Below are positions 1 through 8,047 of a stretch of 57,886 nucleotides of DNA, piece by piece; the first letter of the stretch is position 1, and each line of letters starts with the position of its first letter. The notes under the pieces are model-generated. The model saw only the letters and a program-made list of their open reading frames with translations. It searched no databases and was not told the DNA's origin. The DNA comes from Syntrophorhabdaceae bacterium (GTDB lineage: Bacteria > Desulfobacterota > Deferrimicrobia > Deferrimicrobiales > Deferrimicrobiaceae), in contig WRHP01000005.1 of assembly GCA_009783195.1 (NCBI GenBank), positions 1 to 57,886 on the forward strand. Reading direction: 5' to 3'. A program made the position numbers and the translations under genes.

Positions 1-2
1 AA

Positions 3-392
3 TTAGGAATAGTTAGGTATCAGACAAAAGATTTTCGTATATATCATATAGATCTGGATGGCGATCCAGAAAATGGAAAAGAGTTTGTGTATTATGGCGC
101 TGGAGAGCAAATAGCATGGAGCGAAGAGTTTATTAACACATCAAGGTTTAAAGTAGTGGATTTTTCGTCGTGCAAAGAAGGCGGTTTTTATTCTACTGGG
201 ATATCACTTGATGAGAACAGCCGTAGCGGTATTATTAAGTACAGCAATACGTATTATATATATGCTTTAGATTATAGTAAACACGAAAATATGTTTTTTT
301 TGCTTATAGCAGGATGGAAAAAAAGATGGACCAGATGGAATGAGGCAGGCGAATTGTCGAGTGTTTGTGCGTTTAGATTAAATAAACCTTGA
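3..392 (+). CDS. Hypothetical protein, 5'-truncated by the window edge
   Basis: The reading frame is open from the first bases of the window to the stop at 390-392, so the gene starts outside the window. A GTG at 87 is only an internal codon. The visible ~129 residues are rich in Tyr, Asp and Asn, with no transmembrane segment and no motif I recognise. Base composition is clearly more AT-rich than the flagellar genes that follow, which suggests an accessory or transferred segment. A 43-codon ORF with a good ribosome-binding site follows 17 nt later. A role such as immunity or secreted-effector partner is possible but not supported by any motif. Confidence 0.55.
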   Translation, partial: LGIVRYQTKDFRIYHIDLDGDPENGKEFVYYGAGEQIAWSEEFINTSRFKVVDFSSCKEGGFYSTGISLDENSRSGIIKYSNTYYIYALDYSKHENMFFLLIAGWKKRWTRWNEAGELSSVCAFRLNKP

Positions 393-409
393 TTTGGGAG
401 GATATTTTC

Positions 410-541
410 ATGGATATTATAACACACTGGATGATAGAGTATTATGATGAATTATTTGAGTTTATTAGCAACTTGGAAGGGCTTGATAAAAAACATGGGC
501 TTAGAAACATCGTTGACTCACGTGGCGGATCTATACATTAG
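410..541 (+). CDS. Small ORF (43 aa), possibly a truncated gene start
   Basis: ATG at 410 is preceded by GGGAGG (396-401) at 8-nt spacing, a strong ribosome-binding site. The product begins MDIITHWMIEYYDELFEF and stops after 43 codons. Acidic and aromatic residues and AT-rich codons match the truncated gene upstream, so the two may be co-transcribed. The frame closes where the sequence changes to GC-rich hairpin-containing DNA, so this may be the 5' remnant of a longer gene cut by rearrangement. Function unknown. Confidence 0.4.
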   Translation: MDIITHWMIEYYDELFEFISNLEGLDKKHGLRNIVDSRGGSIH

Positions 542-966
542 CTGGCTTGCCGTGGCGAGGCGGTTAATGTGGTAAGGCTTTGTTTACGTATAAACCGGCT
601 GGCTGGGTCGGCGGGTCAGCCGCCGCCACAACATTCTTAGAAGGCAGGGGGTATAGCGCCGGTCAGCGTCTCATGCTTTAAGGCGTGGCGTTGGCAGGTA
701 TGTATTCTGGCAATATGCGTGTTTTGCTTGTTCACCAGAACTTTCTCAGTCAATTCCGTCATCTTATACCGGATTAAGGTCTCTCTCTTAAATTCAGCCG
801 CACAGATGGTAAACTGCTGACGAAGGGGCGCTTGCGCGAAAGCTTTGGGTTTGGCGGATGCCGCCGCCGGCTCAAAAAACCATCTATTCAAGTCATTTCT
901 TTGACTTTTGGTGCCTCGTTCTATGTTGCGCGTCTAAATTTTGCTTTAAATTCAATATGTTTTGCT
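542..966. other. Intergenic DNA with two related hairpins; possible decayed repeat element
   Basis: No convincing gene. Two GC-rich hairpins with the same stem, GGCGG/CCGCC, lie at 610-624 (loop GTCAG) and 853-865 (loop ATG). Each is followed by a further GCC, so the shared core extends beyond the stem. Between them, on the minus strand, is an 84-codon frame (637-891) whose product matches nothing I know and has no ribosome-binding site that I can see. The arrangement could be a small dispersed repeat at the boundary between the AT-rich accessory segment and the flagellar operon. The fliL promoter region begins near the end of this stretch. Confidence 0.3.
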
Positions 967-967
967 A

Positions 968-983
968 TGGCACGTTCTTTGAT
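968..983 (+). promoter_or_regulatory. Candidate sigma54 promoter of the fliL operon
   Basis: TGGCAC at 968-973, five bases, then TTGAT at 979-983. The -24 element is perfect. The -12 element has GA in place of the usual GC. The predicted start near 994 leaves a ~21-nt leader containing GGGAGG (1000-1005) before the fliL ATG at 1015, which is good geometry. The -12 mismatch limits confidence. Confidence 0.45.
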
Positions 984-1014
984 AGGCATATAAACAACAG
1001 GGAGGTAAAGTTCC

Positions 1015-1530
1015 ATGGCCGAAGACAAAGAATTGGAAGTGGAAGGAACGGAAGAGGAAGGCGCGTCCGAGAAGGAAGGCGGCAAGAAAAAATCCCCCCT
1101 CCTTCTGATCGTCGGTCTCGCGGCCCTTGTCGTTTTGGGCGGGGGAGGGTATTTCGGGTACACCACCTTCATTTCCAAGGGGAAAGGAAATTCCGAACAT
1201 TCCGCTGCCGAAGCCGAGAAGAAGGAAGCGACGAAGGTTGTCCTGTTTTCGATGGACCCGTTCGTCGTTAATCTCTCCGAGCCAGGACGCTACCTGAAGG
1301 TGACGATGCAATTTGAGCTTTCCGGGGAGGAAGACGAGAAGTCCATACCCGAAAGGATGCCCATTCTAAGAGACACCATCATTACTCTCATCGGTAATCA
1401 GACATATGAATATGCCGCAAGCGCGGAAGGAAAGATCCAGCTTAAGGAAGATATTCTTCTGCGGGCAAACCGGGTTTTCGGAAAAGAGGTTTTCCGGAAC
1501 CTCTATTTCACTGAGTTCGTGATGCAATGA
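1015..1530 (+). CDS. fliL: Flagellar basal-body-associated protein FliL
   Basis: FliL is a single-pass inner-membrane protein that surrounds the stator and supports torque. The 171-residue product has a charged cytoplasmic N-terminus (about 1-25, Glu/Lys-rich), one transmembrane helix (about 28-50), and a periplasmic domain that opens with FSMDPFVVNLSEPGRYLKV, typical of FliL. The domain ends with a phenylalanine-rich YFTEFVMQ tail, also typical. ATG at 1015 follows GGGAGG with good spacing. It is the first gene of a long flagellar operon, and its stop overlaps the fliM start (ATGA). Confidence 0.95.
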   Translation: MAEDKELEVEGTEEEGASEKEGGKKKSPLLLIVGLAALVVLGGGGYFGYTTFISKGKGNSEHSAAEAEKKEATKVVLFSMDPFVVNLSEPGRYLKVTMQFELSGEEDEKSIPERMPILRDTIITLIGNQTYEYAASAEGKIQLKEDILLRANRVFGKEVFRNLYFTEFVMQ

Positions 1531-2483
1531 CCAACGAAATCCTTACCCAAGACGAAATAGACTCCCTGTTAAGGGGAGTTCATGGCAGCTCCGATGACGG
1601 GGGCGAGCCCGACAGAACCAAAGACTTCAACTTCTATAACCAGGAACGGATCATCCGCGGCAGGATGCCGGGGCTCGAAAACGCAAATGAGCGATTTGCA
1701 AGGGCTTTCCGGAACTCCCTTACGACGATCCTGCAGCGTTTTGTCGATGTAAACATACAAGGCGTCAATATGGTCAAGTTCGGCGATTTGATGAAGACGC
1801 TTCCCTTGCCGTCGAACATCAACATCTTCAAGATGAAGCCGCTGATGGGGTTGTCGCTCTTTATCCTTGAAGCCCCGACCGTATTTGCCATGGTCGAGTG
1901 TTTCTTCGGAGGAAATCTGGAGTATTACGTCAAGGCGGAAGGGCGCTACTTCACGGCGATTGAACAGAAGATCATCCGCAAGATAATCGACAGCGCTTTC
2001 TCGGACATGGCCAACGCCTGGGCCGGGATCATCGGCATGACGCCGGAGTACGTCGGAAACGAGATCAACCCGCAGTTCGTCACGATCGTCCAGCCGGCCG
2101 AGATTGTCATCAAAGTCCAGATCGACATTGAGATCGAGAATTTCCATGGCAAGGGTTACTTTGCCATACCGTATTCTGTGGTCGAGCCGCTGAAAGAAAA
2201 GTTCTTTTCAGGGTTCCAGGCGGATCGGAGCGAGATCGACGATCGGTGGGTTGGCATTCTTAAAGAAAAGCTGGCCGCGTCCTATATCTGCCTGACCGCG
2301 GAAGTGGACCGCGTTCAAATGACTATCGGCGACATCCTGGGGCTGTCGATCGGCGACGTGATAAGCCTTGGCAAACATGTGGATGAACCCATCGCGATCA
2401 GGGTGCAGGATGTGCCGAAATACCTTGGCGTCATAGGGCAGCACAAGGGAAACCAGGCAATAAAGATTTTAGAGACTTTATAA
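1527..2483 (+). CDS. fliM: Flagellar motor switch protein FliM
   Basis: FliM forms the middle of the C-ring and binds phosphorylated CheY to switch rotation. The 318-residue product has the N-terminal CheY-binding peptide (ILTQDEIDSLL, residues 5-15), the central FliM domain (about 45-235) and a C-terminal SpoA domain (about 245-318, ending near KGNQAIKILETL). Length is normal for the family. It overlaps fliL by four bases and is followed by fliN after 18 nt. CheY and CheZ encoded downstream are its likely partners. Confidence 0.96.
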   Translation: MTNEILTQDEIDSLLRGVHGSSDDGGEPDRTKDFNFYNQERIIRGRMPGLENANERFARAFRNSLTTILQRFVDVNIQGVNMVKFGDLMKTLPLPSNINIFKMKPLMGLSLFILEAPTVFAMVECFFGGNLEYYVKAEGRYFTAIEQKIIRKIIDSAFSDMANAWAGIIGMTPEYVGNEINPQFVTIVQPAEIVIKVQIDIEIENFHGKGYFAIPYSVVEPLKEKFFSGFQADRSEIDDRWVGILKEKLAASYICLTAEVDRVQMTIGDILGLSIGDVISLGKHVDEPIAIRVQDVPKYLGVIGQHKGNQAIKILETL

Positions 2484-2501
2484 GGAAAGGAAGTCTCCGG
2501 C

Positions 2502-2954
2502 ATGGATGAAACAACAATCAACACAGCGCAGGGAAAAGAAACGATGTCCGCGGATGAAGCCGCGCAGTTAGCGGAGTTTGCCGCGGCGATGGAAGAGGAG
2601 AGCAGGAACAGGGAAGCGCCAAAAGAGGAAGTGAAAAAGGGCCAGCCGACGTTTGCCGAGGTGTCGGAAGATGGCGAAGAAAAGAGGGCCCCAAGGGACA
2701 TAGAATTCCTCCTCGACATTCCGCTTCTTGTTTCGGTAGAGATCGGCCGGACCCGGATGCTCATCAAGGATCTTCTCCAGCTCGGGCAGGGCTCCGTCAT
2801 AGAGTTTGACAAGCTTGTGGGCGAGCCGATGGAGGTGCTGGTCAACGACAAGTTGATCGCCCGCGGCGAGGTGGTCGTAGTCAACGAGAAGTTCGGCGTG
2901 CGCCTCACCGACATCAGCAGTCCGGCGGAGAGGCTCAAGCACCTCAACAAATGA
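2502..2954 (+). CDS. fliN: Flagellar motor switch protein FliN
   Basis: FliN forms the base of the C-ring and helps receive export substrates. The product is 150 residues: an acidic, Glu-rich N-terminal extension (about 1-65) then the SpoA domain (about 70-148), with LLDIPLLVSVEIGRTRM, LLQLGQGSVIEFDKLVGEP and the C-terminal KFGVRLTDI segment. The extension makes it longer than minimal FliN proteins of about 100 residues. ATG at 2502 follows AAGGAAG. Its stop overlaps the fliO start. Confidence 0.95.
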   Translation: MDETTINTAQGKETMSADEAAQLAEFAAAMEEESRNREAPKEEVKKGQPTFAEVSEDGEEKRAPRDIEFLLDIPLLVSVEIGRTRMLIKDLLQLGQGSVIEFDKLVGEPMEVLVNDKLIARGEVVVVNEKFGVRLTDISSPAERLKHLNK

Positions 2955-3274
2955 GCGCCCTTTTGCTAAAAACTATAGCCGCCCTGGGCTTTGTCGTCAT
3001 GCTGATCGCGGCAACGGCCTTTGCGTACAAGAAAAGGCAGCCGGGCATCCCCGGATTCTTCCATCTTGTGGCGTACCACCCGTTTGGCCCCCGTCGCGGC
3101 GTAGCGGCGCTGCGTGTCGGGCAGGAAGTACTCGTTCTTGGCCTGACCAACACGGATCTCAAGCTGTTGCGGGTGCTGGACGCGGACAAAGCGCAGGCGT
3201 CTCCGGTTTCGCCGCCTGTTCCAGAGGATATTGTGTCGCGACTCCGGAAGATCAAAGAGGGCCTCGATGGATAG
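2951..3274 (+). CDS. fliO: Flagellar biosynthesis protein FliO
   Basis: FliO is the small membrane protein that assists assembly of the FliP ring of the export gate. The 107-residue product has one N-terminal transmembrane helix (about 5-25) followed by a basic patch and a small cytoplasmic domain with VGQEVLVLGLTNTDLKLL, the pattern found in FliO. Position between fliN and fliP supports the call, since sequence conservation in this family is low. It overlaps fliN by four bases and fliP by eight. Confidence 0.85.
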   Translation: MSALLLKTIAALGFVVMLIAATAFAYKKRQPGIPGFFHLVAYHPFGPRRGVAALRVGQEVLVLGLTNTDLKLLRVLDADKAQASPVSPPVPEDIVSRLRKIKEGLDG

Positions 3275-3911
3275 CGCCCTGAACGTCAATAATCCTGTTT
3301 TGGGAATGTTCTTCGTCATCAGCTTTTTGTCGCTTTTACCCGCGATCCTTGTGATGTTTACTTCCTTCACCCGGATCGTAATTGTCCTTTCGTTTCTCAG
3401 GCAGGCTATCGGAGGGCAGGGTGTTCCGCCAAACCCCGTTGTCGTCGGTCTGTCGCTCTTTTTGACTCTGTTTGTCATGTCCCCTACCGTGACCGCGGTC
3501 AACCAGAGTTCGATCGTGCCGTACCTCCAGAATCAGGTCTCCGTGGTTGAGGCGGTTCAGCGGGCCGAGGACCCCGTGAAAGGCTTTATGCTGCGGCAGA
3601 CACGGGAGAAGGACATAGCGCTCTTTTTAAAGCTTGGCAACGAGAATGTGCCCGCAACGCCGGCGGAACTTTCAATGCGAATCGTGGTGCCCGCTTTTGC
3701 GATCAGCGAACTAAAGACCGCTTTTGAAATGGGATTCCTTTTGTTTCTGCCGTTTTTGATCATTGATATGGTCGTGGCCAGTGTCCTGCTGTCGATGGGT
3801 ATGATGATGCTGCCCCCCGTAATGGTGTCGTTGCCGTTCAAGCTGCTGTTGTTTGTTCTCGTGGACGGCTGGAACCTCGTCGTAGGGTCTATAGTGAGGA
3901 GCTTTCAATGA
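3267..3911 (+). CDS. fliP: Flagellar export gate protein FliP
   Basis: FliP forms the core ring of the type III export gate in the inner membrane. From ATG 3267 the product is 214 residues with hydrophobic segments near 11-33, 45-70, 155-180 and 185-207. The signature region FTSFTRIVIVLSFLRQAIG near residue 30 is characteristic, as is the FLPFLIIDMVVASVLLSMGM segment. The frame extends upstream to 3231, but that would run deep into fliO. Starting at 3267 gives an 8-nt overlap and a normal N-terminus, so I prefer it. Confidence 0.95.
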   Translation: MDSALNVNNPVLGMFFVISFLSLLPAILVMFTSFTRIVIVLSFLRQAIGGQGVPPNPVVVGLSLFLTLFVMSPTVTAVNQSSIVPYLQNQVSVVEAVQRAEDPVKGFMLRQTREKDIALFLKLGNENVPATPAELSMRIVVPAFAISELKTAFEMGFLLFLPFLIIDMVVASVLLSMGMMMLPPVMVSLPFKLLLFVLVDGWNLVVGSIVRSFQ

Positions 3912-4177
3912 GCCCTGATTTCGTCAAATCAATTGCTATTGATGCCATGCGCACCTTCCTTATTACCGCCGGCCCGATCCTGCTGGTGAGCCTGGTTGTG
4001 GGTTTCACGATCAGTCTTTTGCAGGCGGTGACGCAGGTGCAGGATTTTACGCTTACTTTTGTTCCCAAAATCCTGGCCGTTTTTGGCTTTATGTTTTTTT
4101 TGCTGCCGTGGATCGCGTCGTCGCTCATCGGGTTCGCGAGCCGCATCATCGAAAATCTGCCAAACTATGTGAGGTAA
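3908..4177 (+). CDS. fliQ: Flagellar export gate protein FliQ
   Basis: FliQ packs around the FliP-FliR core of the export gate. The 89-residue product has two transmembrane helices (about 16-38 and 51-76) joined by the conserved LLQAVTQVQDFTLTFVPK loop, the family hallmark. Length is standard. It overlaps fliP by four bases (ATGA) and is followed by fliR after four bases, as in most flagellar operons. Confidence 0.96.
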   Translation: MSPDFVKSIAIDAMRTFLITAGPILLVSLVVGFTISLLQAVTQVQDFTLTFVPKILAVFGFMFFLLPWIASSLIGFASRIIENLPNYVR

Positions 4178-4181
4178 AGAA

Positions 4182-4946
4182 ATGGTTCCGGCGGATATCA
4201 TCTCCGGAAACATCACCAAGTTCCTCATGATTCTTCTGCGCACCAGCGTTTTCCTTTCGGTCATGCCGATCATTGGAAGCGCTTCCCTGCCGGGGCGATT
4301 TCGTGTGGGTATTGCCATCGCCTTTGCCGCGCTGCTTACTCCGATTGTGGATATTCATGCCGGAAATCAAGACGTGGCGATCCTGATATTCAGGGAAATT
4401 ATATTCGGGATGTCTTTGGGGCTGACTTTCCGGTTTATCTTTCTTGGCATCGAAATGGGCGGGCAAAAGATCAGCGAATCAATGGGTTTGTCTATTGCTA
4501 CCGTCTTTAATCCCGAATTCGGCCAGATAAGCGGAATTTCTCAGTTTCTGGCTATTTTGTCCACATTGCTTTTCTTTGCGATGGATTGCCACTACGACGT
4601 AATCGCGCTTTTTGTGCGTAGTTACGATCTTGTTCCTTTTGGAACCAACTCTGATCCGGGCTTTCTTGTCAAACAAGGCATAGCGCTGATGGGCAAGATG
4701 TTCGTCATTACTTTAAAGGTTGCCGCGCCTATTGTCGTTGGCATGGTGACGATGAACATTCTGCTTGGCTTTATCGTCAAGGCGACTCCGCAGGTCAATA
4801 TCTTCTTCATTGGGCTACCGCTTTACATATGCCTTGGTTTCACGATCCTTTTGCTTGGCATCCCGGCGTACGTTGTCCTGATCGGCGGATCGTTCTCCGA
4901 GATACGCGTTGAAATGGCGCGCATCATCGGAATTGCCGGGAGATAA
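4182..4946 (+). CDS. fliR: Flagellar export gate protein FliR
   Basis: FliR completes the FliP5-FliQ4-FliR1 export gate. The product is 254 residues with about six hydrophobic segments and the typical N-terminal FLMILLRTSVFLSVMPIIGS region followed by LPGRFRVGIAIAFAALLTP. The C-terminal FIVKATPQVNIFFIGLPLYI segment is also conserved. It lies between fliQ and flhB, three bases before the flhB start. Confidence 0.95.
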   Translation: MVPADIISGNITKFLMILLRTSVFLSVMPIIGSASLPGRFRVGIAIAFAALLTPIVDIHAGNQDVAILIFREIIFGMSLGLTFRFIFLGIEMGGQKISESMGLSIATVFNPEFGQISGISQFLAILSTLLFFAMDCHYDVIALFVRSYDLVPFGTNSDPGFLVKQGIALMGKMFVITLKVAAPIVVGMVTMNILLGFIVKATPQVNIFFIGLPLYICLGFTILLLGIPAYVVLIGGSFSEIRVEMARIIGIAGR

Positions 4947-4949
4947 AGG

Positions 4950-5990
4950 ATGGCGGAAGACCGTTACGACCGCACAGAAAAAGCGACAGGCCGACAGCGG
5001 CAAAAGGCCCTCGAGAAAGGGCAGGTAGCTCGTAGCCGCGAACTGGTCTCGATGGCCGCCACCGGTGGAATCATGATGGTTATTGTCTTCTGGGGCGGCG
5101 CAACGGTGAAAAGCCTTTCCGTCACTATGCGGCGGTTCCTGTCACTGCAATATGGCACGGAGCCGATCAATGTGCTGCGCTCAGCCGGCGTGGAAATCAT
5201 AGTCACTGTGCTCCCGTTTCTGCTGTCCGCCGCCGCGCTGGCGATCGTTGCGAGCCTCGCCCAGGGCGGGCTTGTCATGAAGCCTTTGACGCCCCAGCTT
5301 TCGAAACTAAACCCCATGGAAGGGTTAAAGCGGATCTTTTCAACCCGCGGGCTCACGGAACTGGGCAAAAACCTTCTGAAGGTGATTGCGGGCGGCTATG
5401 TAACCTGGATAACAATTCGCAAAGAATTGAAAATCCTTCCGTTTCTGCCTCAATTCGATCTGTCGGAGGTTGTCCGGATCTCCGGCGGGCTCGTAATTAA
5501 AGCGTTTTTGACCGGTTTTGCTTTCTTCTTTGTTATCGCGATCCTGGACTATTTCCTCCAGTGGTGGCAGCACGAAAAGTCCCTCATGATGACAAAGAAA
5601 GAGGTCAAGGATGACCACAAGGACTCCGAGGGAAATCCGCAGATCAAGGGCAAGATCCGCAGTTTGATGCGGGAGATGGTGCGGCGGCGGATGATGCAGG
5701 AGCTTCCGAAAGCCACTGTTGTTATCACAAACCCGACCCATTTTGCCGTTGCGTTGCGGTATGACTCGAAGGACATGGACGCTCCGCAGATAGTCGCAAA
5801 GGGCATGGACTTTTTGGCCGAGAAGATCCGCGATGTCGCCAGGAAGCACGGAATCCCCATTATTGAAGATAAACCGTTGGCACGCAGCTTGTATAAAGTG
5901 GACTTAGGAGCAAGCGTGCCTGAAGAGCTTTATCGAGCGGTTGCCAGGATTTTGGCGATGATTATGTCGCGCCACAGGGAGGTCAGGTGA
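4950..5990 (+). CDS. flhB: Flagellar export switch protein FlhB
   Basis: FlhB switches the export apparatus from rod-hook to filament substrates through self-cleavage. The 346-residue product has the N-terminal DRTEKATGRQRQKALEKGQVARS region, four transmembrane helices between about 30 and 215, and a cytoplasmic domain carrying the autocleavage motif NPTH at residues 261-264. Key residues are intact. A separate 92-residue homologue of its C-terminal part is encoded at 26557, so this locus carries both full-length FlhB and an FhlB-type protein. It overlaps flhA by four bases. Confidence 0.96.
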   Translation: MAEDRYDRTEKATGRQRQKALEKGQVARSRELVSMAATGGIMMVIVFWGGATVKSLSVTMRRFLSLQYGTEPINVLRSAGVEIIVTVLPFLLSAAALAIVASLAQGGLVMKPLTPQLSKLNPMEGLKRIFSTRGLTELGKNLLKVIAGGYVTWITIRKELKILPFLPQFDLSEVVRISGGLVIKAFLTGFAFFFVIAILDYFLQWWQHEKSLMMTKKEVKDDHKDSEGNPQIKGKIRSLMREMVRRRMMQELPKATVVITNPTHFAVALRYDSKDMDAPQIVAKGMDFLAEKIRDVARKHGIPIIEDKPLARSLYKVDLGASVPEELYRAVARILAMIMSRHREVR

Positions 5991-8047
5991 GGTTTCTTGA
6001 TATTTTAAAGCGCGCGGAAGCCATGGTTGCCATCAGTGTGGTAGCCATTCTTGGCATCATGCTCGTTCCGCTGCCGACGCCTCTCCTCGATATCTTCCTT
6101 TCCCTCTCGATCGGCCTGTCCGTCGTCATCATGGTAATCTCCGTTAACATCCAGCGCCCATTAGACTTTTCGGTTTTTCCGTCGCTGCTTCTGGTGACGA
6201 CCCTTTACCGTCTTTCGCTGAGCATCGCGTCAACCAAGCTCATTCTCCTCAACGGTGCGGAAGGCCCTGGGGCGGCCGGCCATGTCATCCAGGCGTTTGG
6301 CAACTTTGTCATCGGCGGCAATTACGTAGTCGGATTTGTCGTATTTCTCATCATAGTAGTCGTCAATTTTGTCGTCATTACGAAAGGCGCGGGCCGCATC
6401 GCCGAGGTCGCCGCCCGGTTTACGTTGGACGCCCTGCCCGGCAAACAGATGGCGATCGACGCGGATCTCAATGCCGGAATCATCAATGAGACCGAGGCAA
6501 AGCGCCGTCGGCAGGAGGTCGGCCATGAAGCCGATTTCTACGGCGCTATGGACGGCGCAAGCAAATTTGTTCGCGGCGACGCTATCGCCGGTATCGCCAC
6601 CACGGCGATCAACATCATAGGCGGTTTCATCATCGGCGTCTTTCAGATGGACATGCCCGCGGTCGAGGCGGCAAAGACATTCACGATTTTGACGATCGGC
6701 GACGGACTGGTAACCCAGATCCCGGCGCTGCTCATTTCCTCCGCCGCCGGCGTCGTGGTCACCCGGACCGGCTCATCCAGCGACATGGGAAGCGATATTG
6801 CTTCCCAAGTGTTCCTGAACCCGAAAGCTCTTGGCATTTCCAGCGCTATTTTGGGCCTTATCGGCATTATTCCGGGGCTTCCGCATATTCCGCTTTTGAT
6901 GATGTCGGCGATCCTGGGAGGGGTTGCCTACCTCCTTTATAACCGCACCGGAACCGCCGAGGCGGACACCGTCGAAACGGCTCCGGCCAGAGGGGAAGAG
7001 CAGAGAATAGAGTCGTTTATCGAAGTCAACGCGCTTGCCTTGGAGATCGGCTACGGGCTTATCCCCCTTGTTGACGAGACCAGCGGCGAACTTCTCTCGA
7101 AGGTCCGGTCGATGCGCCGCCAGGTCGCCAAGGAAATGGGCTTTGTGGTTCCGTCTATACATATCAAGGACAATCTGTCGCTTAGGCCGCATGAATACAG
7201 CTTTATCATCCGCGGAATCGAAGTGGCGCGCGGCGAAGTGATGATGGGCTACCGGCTCGCGGTCTCTCCTGAAGGCAAGACGCTTGTCGGCGGCATTCCG
7301 ACCAAGGAACCGGCGTTTGGCCTGCCCGCTTTCTGGATTGAGGAAAAAGATGTCGAAGCTGCCCAGGTTGAAGGGTACATGGTGGTTGATCCGGCTACTG
7401 TTATCGTAACGCACCTGACCGAGATCATACGCCGCCACAGTTGGGAGATTCTTACCCGCGCGGAAGTCCAGAACCTGCTCGACAGTATCGCCAAGGTCTA
7501 TCCGAGGATTGTTGATGAACTTATCCCGACCCACATGACGTTGGGCGGAGTCCAGCGCGTGCTGCAGAACCTTCTCCGGGAACGTGTTCCGGTAAACGAC
7601 ATCGTCACGATTCTGGAAACGCTTTTGGACATCGCGCCGACAACCAAAGACATCGACATAATGACGGAGCATGTGCGTCAGGGGCTTTCCCGATACATCA
7701 CCAAACAGTTCTCTGGCTCCGACGGCGTTATATCGGTCATATCGCTTGATCCGCGCTTCGAGAACGCTCTTAACCGGGCTATGAGCGGCGAGCCGATGAG
7801 CCCGGATGTCGTGGGACGGCTGGTGCGCGGGATCGAGGGCTGCATGGAAGGAGTTCGCGCCCGCGGGACGCAGCCGGTGATTCTATGCTCCATGCAGGTC
7901 CGGCGTTTCTTGAGACGGCTTCTTGAAAAGTTCGCGCCATCCATTTCGGTTCTGTCCAGTGCCGAGGTTTCCCCCTCCGCGAAAATAACAACAGTGGGAA
8001 TGGTGAGATATGAAAATGAAAACGTTCCAAGCAAAAACGTTTCATGA
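5987..8047 (+). CDS. flhA: Flagellar export gate protein FlhA
   Basis: FlhA is the largest export-gate protein: an N-terminal membrane domain of about eight helices (about 15-310) and a C-terminal cytoplasmic ring that docks chaperone-substrate complexes. The 686-residue length is normal. The conserved cytoplasmic loop RFTLDALPGKQMAIDADLNA is present, followed by EAKRRRQEVGHEADFYGAMD. The cytoplasmic domain contains the VYPRIVDELIP segment. Its 3' end overlaps flhF by 38 bases, suggesting translational coupling. Confidence 0.97.
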   Translation: MRFLDILKRAEAMVAISVVAILGIMLVPLPTPLLDIFLSLSIGLSVVIMVISVNIQRPLDFSVFPSLLLVTTLYRLSLSIASTKLILLNGAEGPGAAGHVIQAFGNFVIGGNYVVGFVVFLIIVVVNFVVITKGAGRIAEVAARFTLDALPGKQMAIDADLNAGIINETEAKRRRQEVGHEADFYGAMDGASKFVRGDAIAGIATTAINIIGGFIIGVFQMDMPAVEAAKTFTILTIGDGLVTQIPALLISSAAGVVVTRTGSSSDMGSDIASQVFLNPKALGISSAILGLIGIIPGLPHIPLLMMSAILGGVAYLLYNRTGTAEADTVETAPARGEEQRIESFIEVNALALEIGYGLIPLVDETSGELLSKVRSMRRQVAKEMGFVVPSIHIKDNLSLRPHEYSFIIRGIEVARGEVMMGYRLAVSPEGKTLVGGIPTKEPAFGLPAFWIEEKDVEAAQVEGYMVVDPATVIVTHLTEIIRRHSWEILTRAEVQNLLDSIAKVYPRIVDELIPTHMTLGGVQRVLQNLLRERVPVNDIVTILETLLDIAPTTKDIDIMTEHVRQGLSRYITKQFSGSDGVISVISLDPRFENALNRAMSGEPMSPDVVGRLVRGIEGCMEGVRARGTQPVILCSMQVRRFLRRLLEKFAPSISVLSSAEVSPSAKITTVGMVRYENENVPSKNVS

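Noticed and set aside
637-891. 84-codon minus-strand frame in the left intergenic region
   Set aside because: No recognised family and no ribosome-binding site; kept only as part of the intergenic description.
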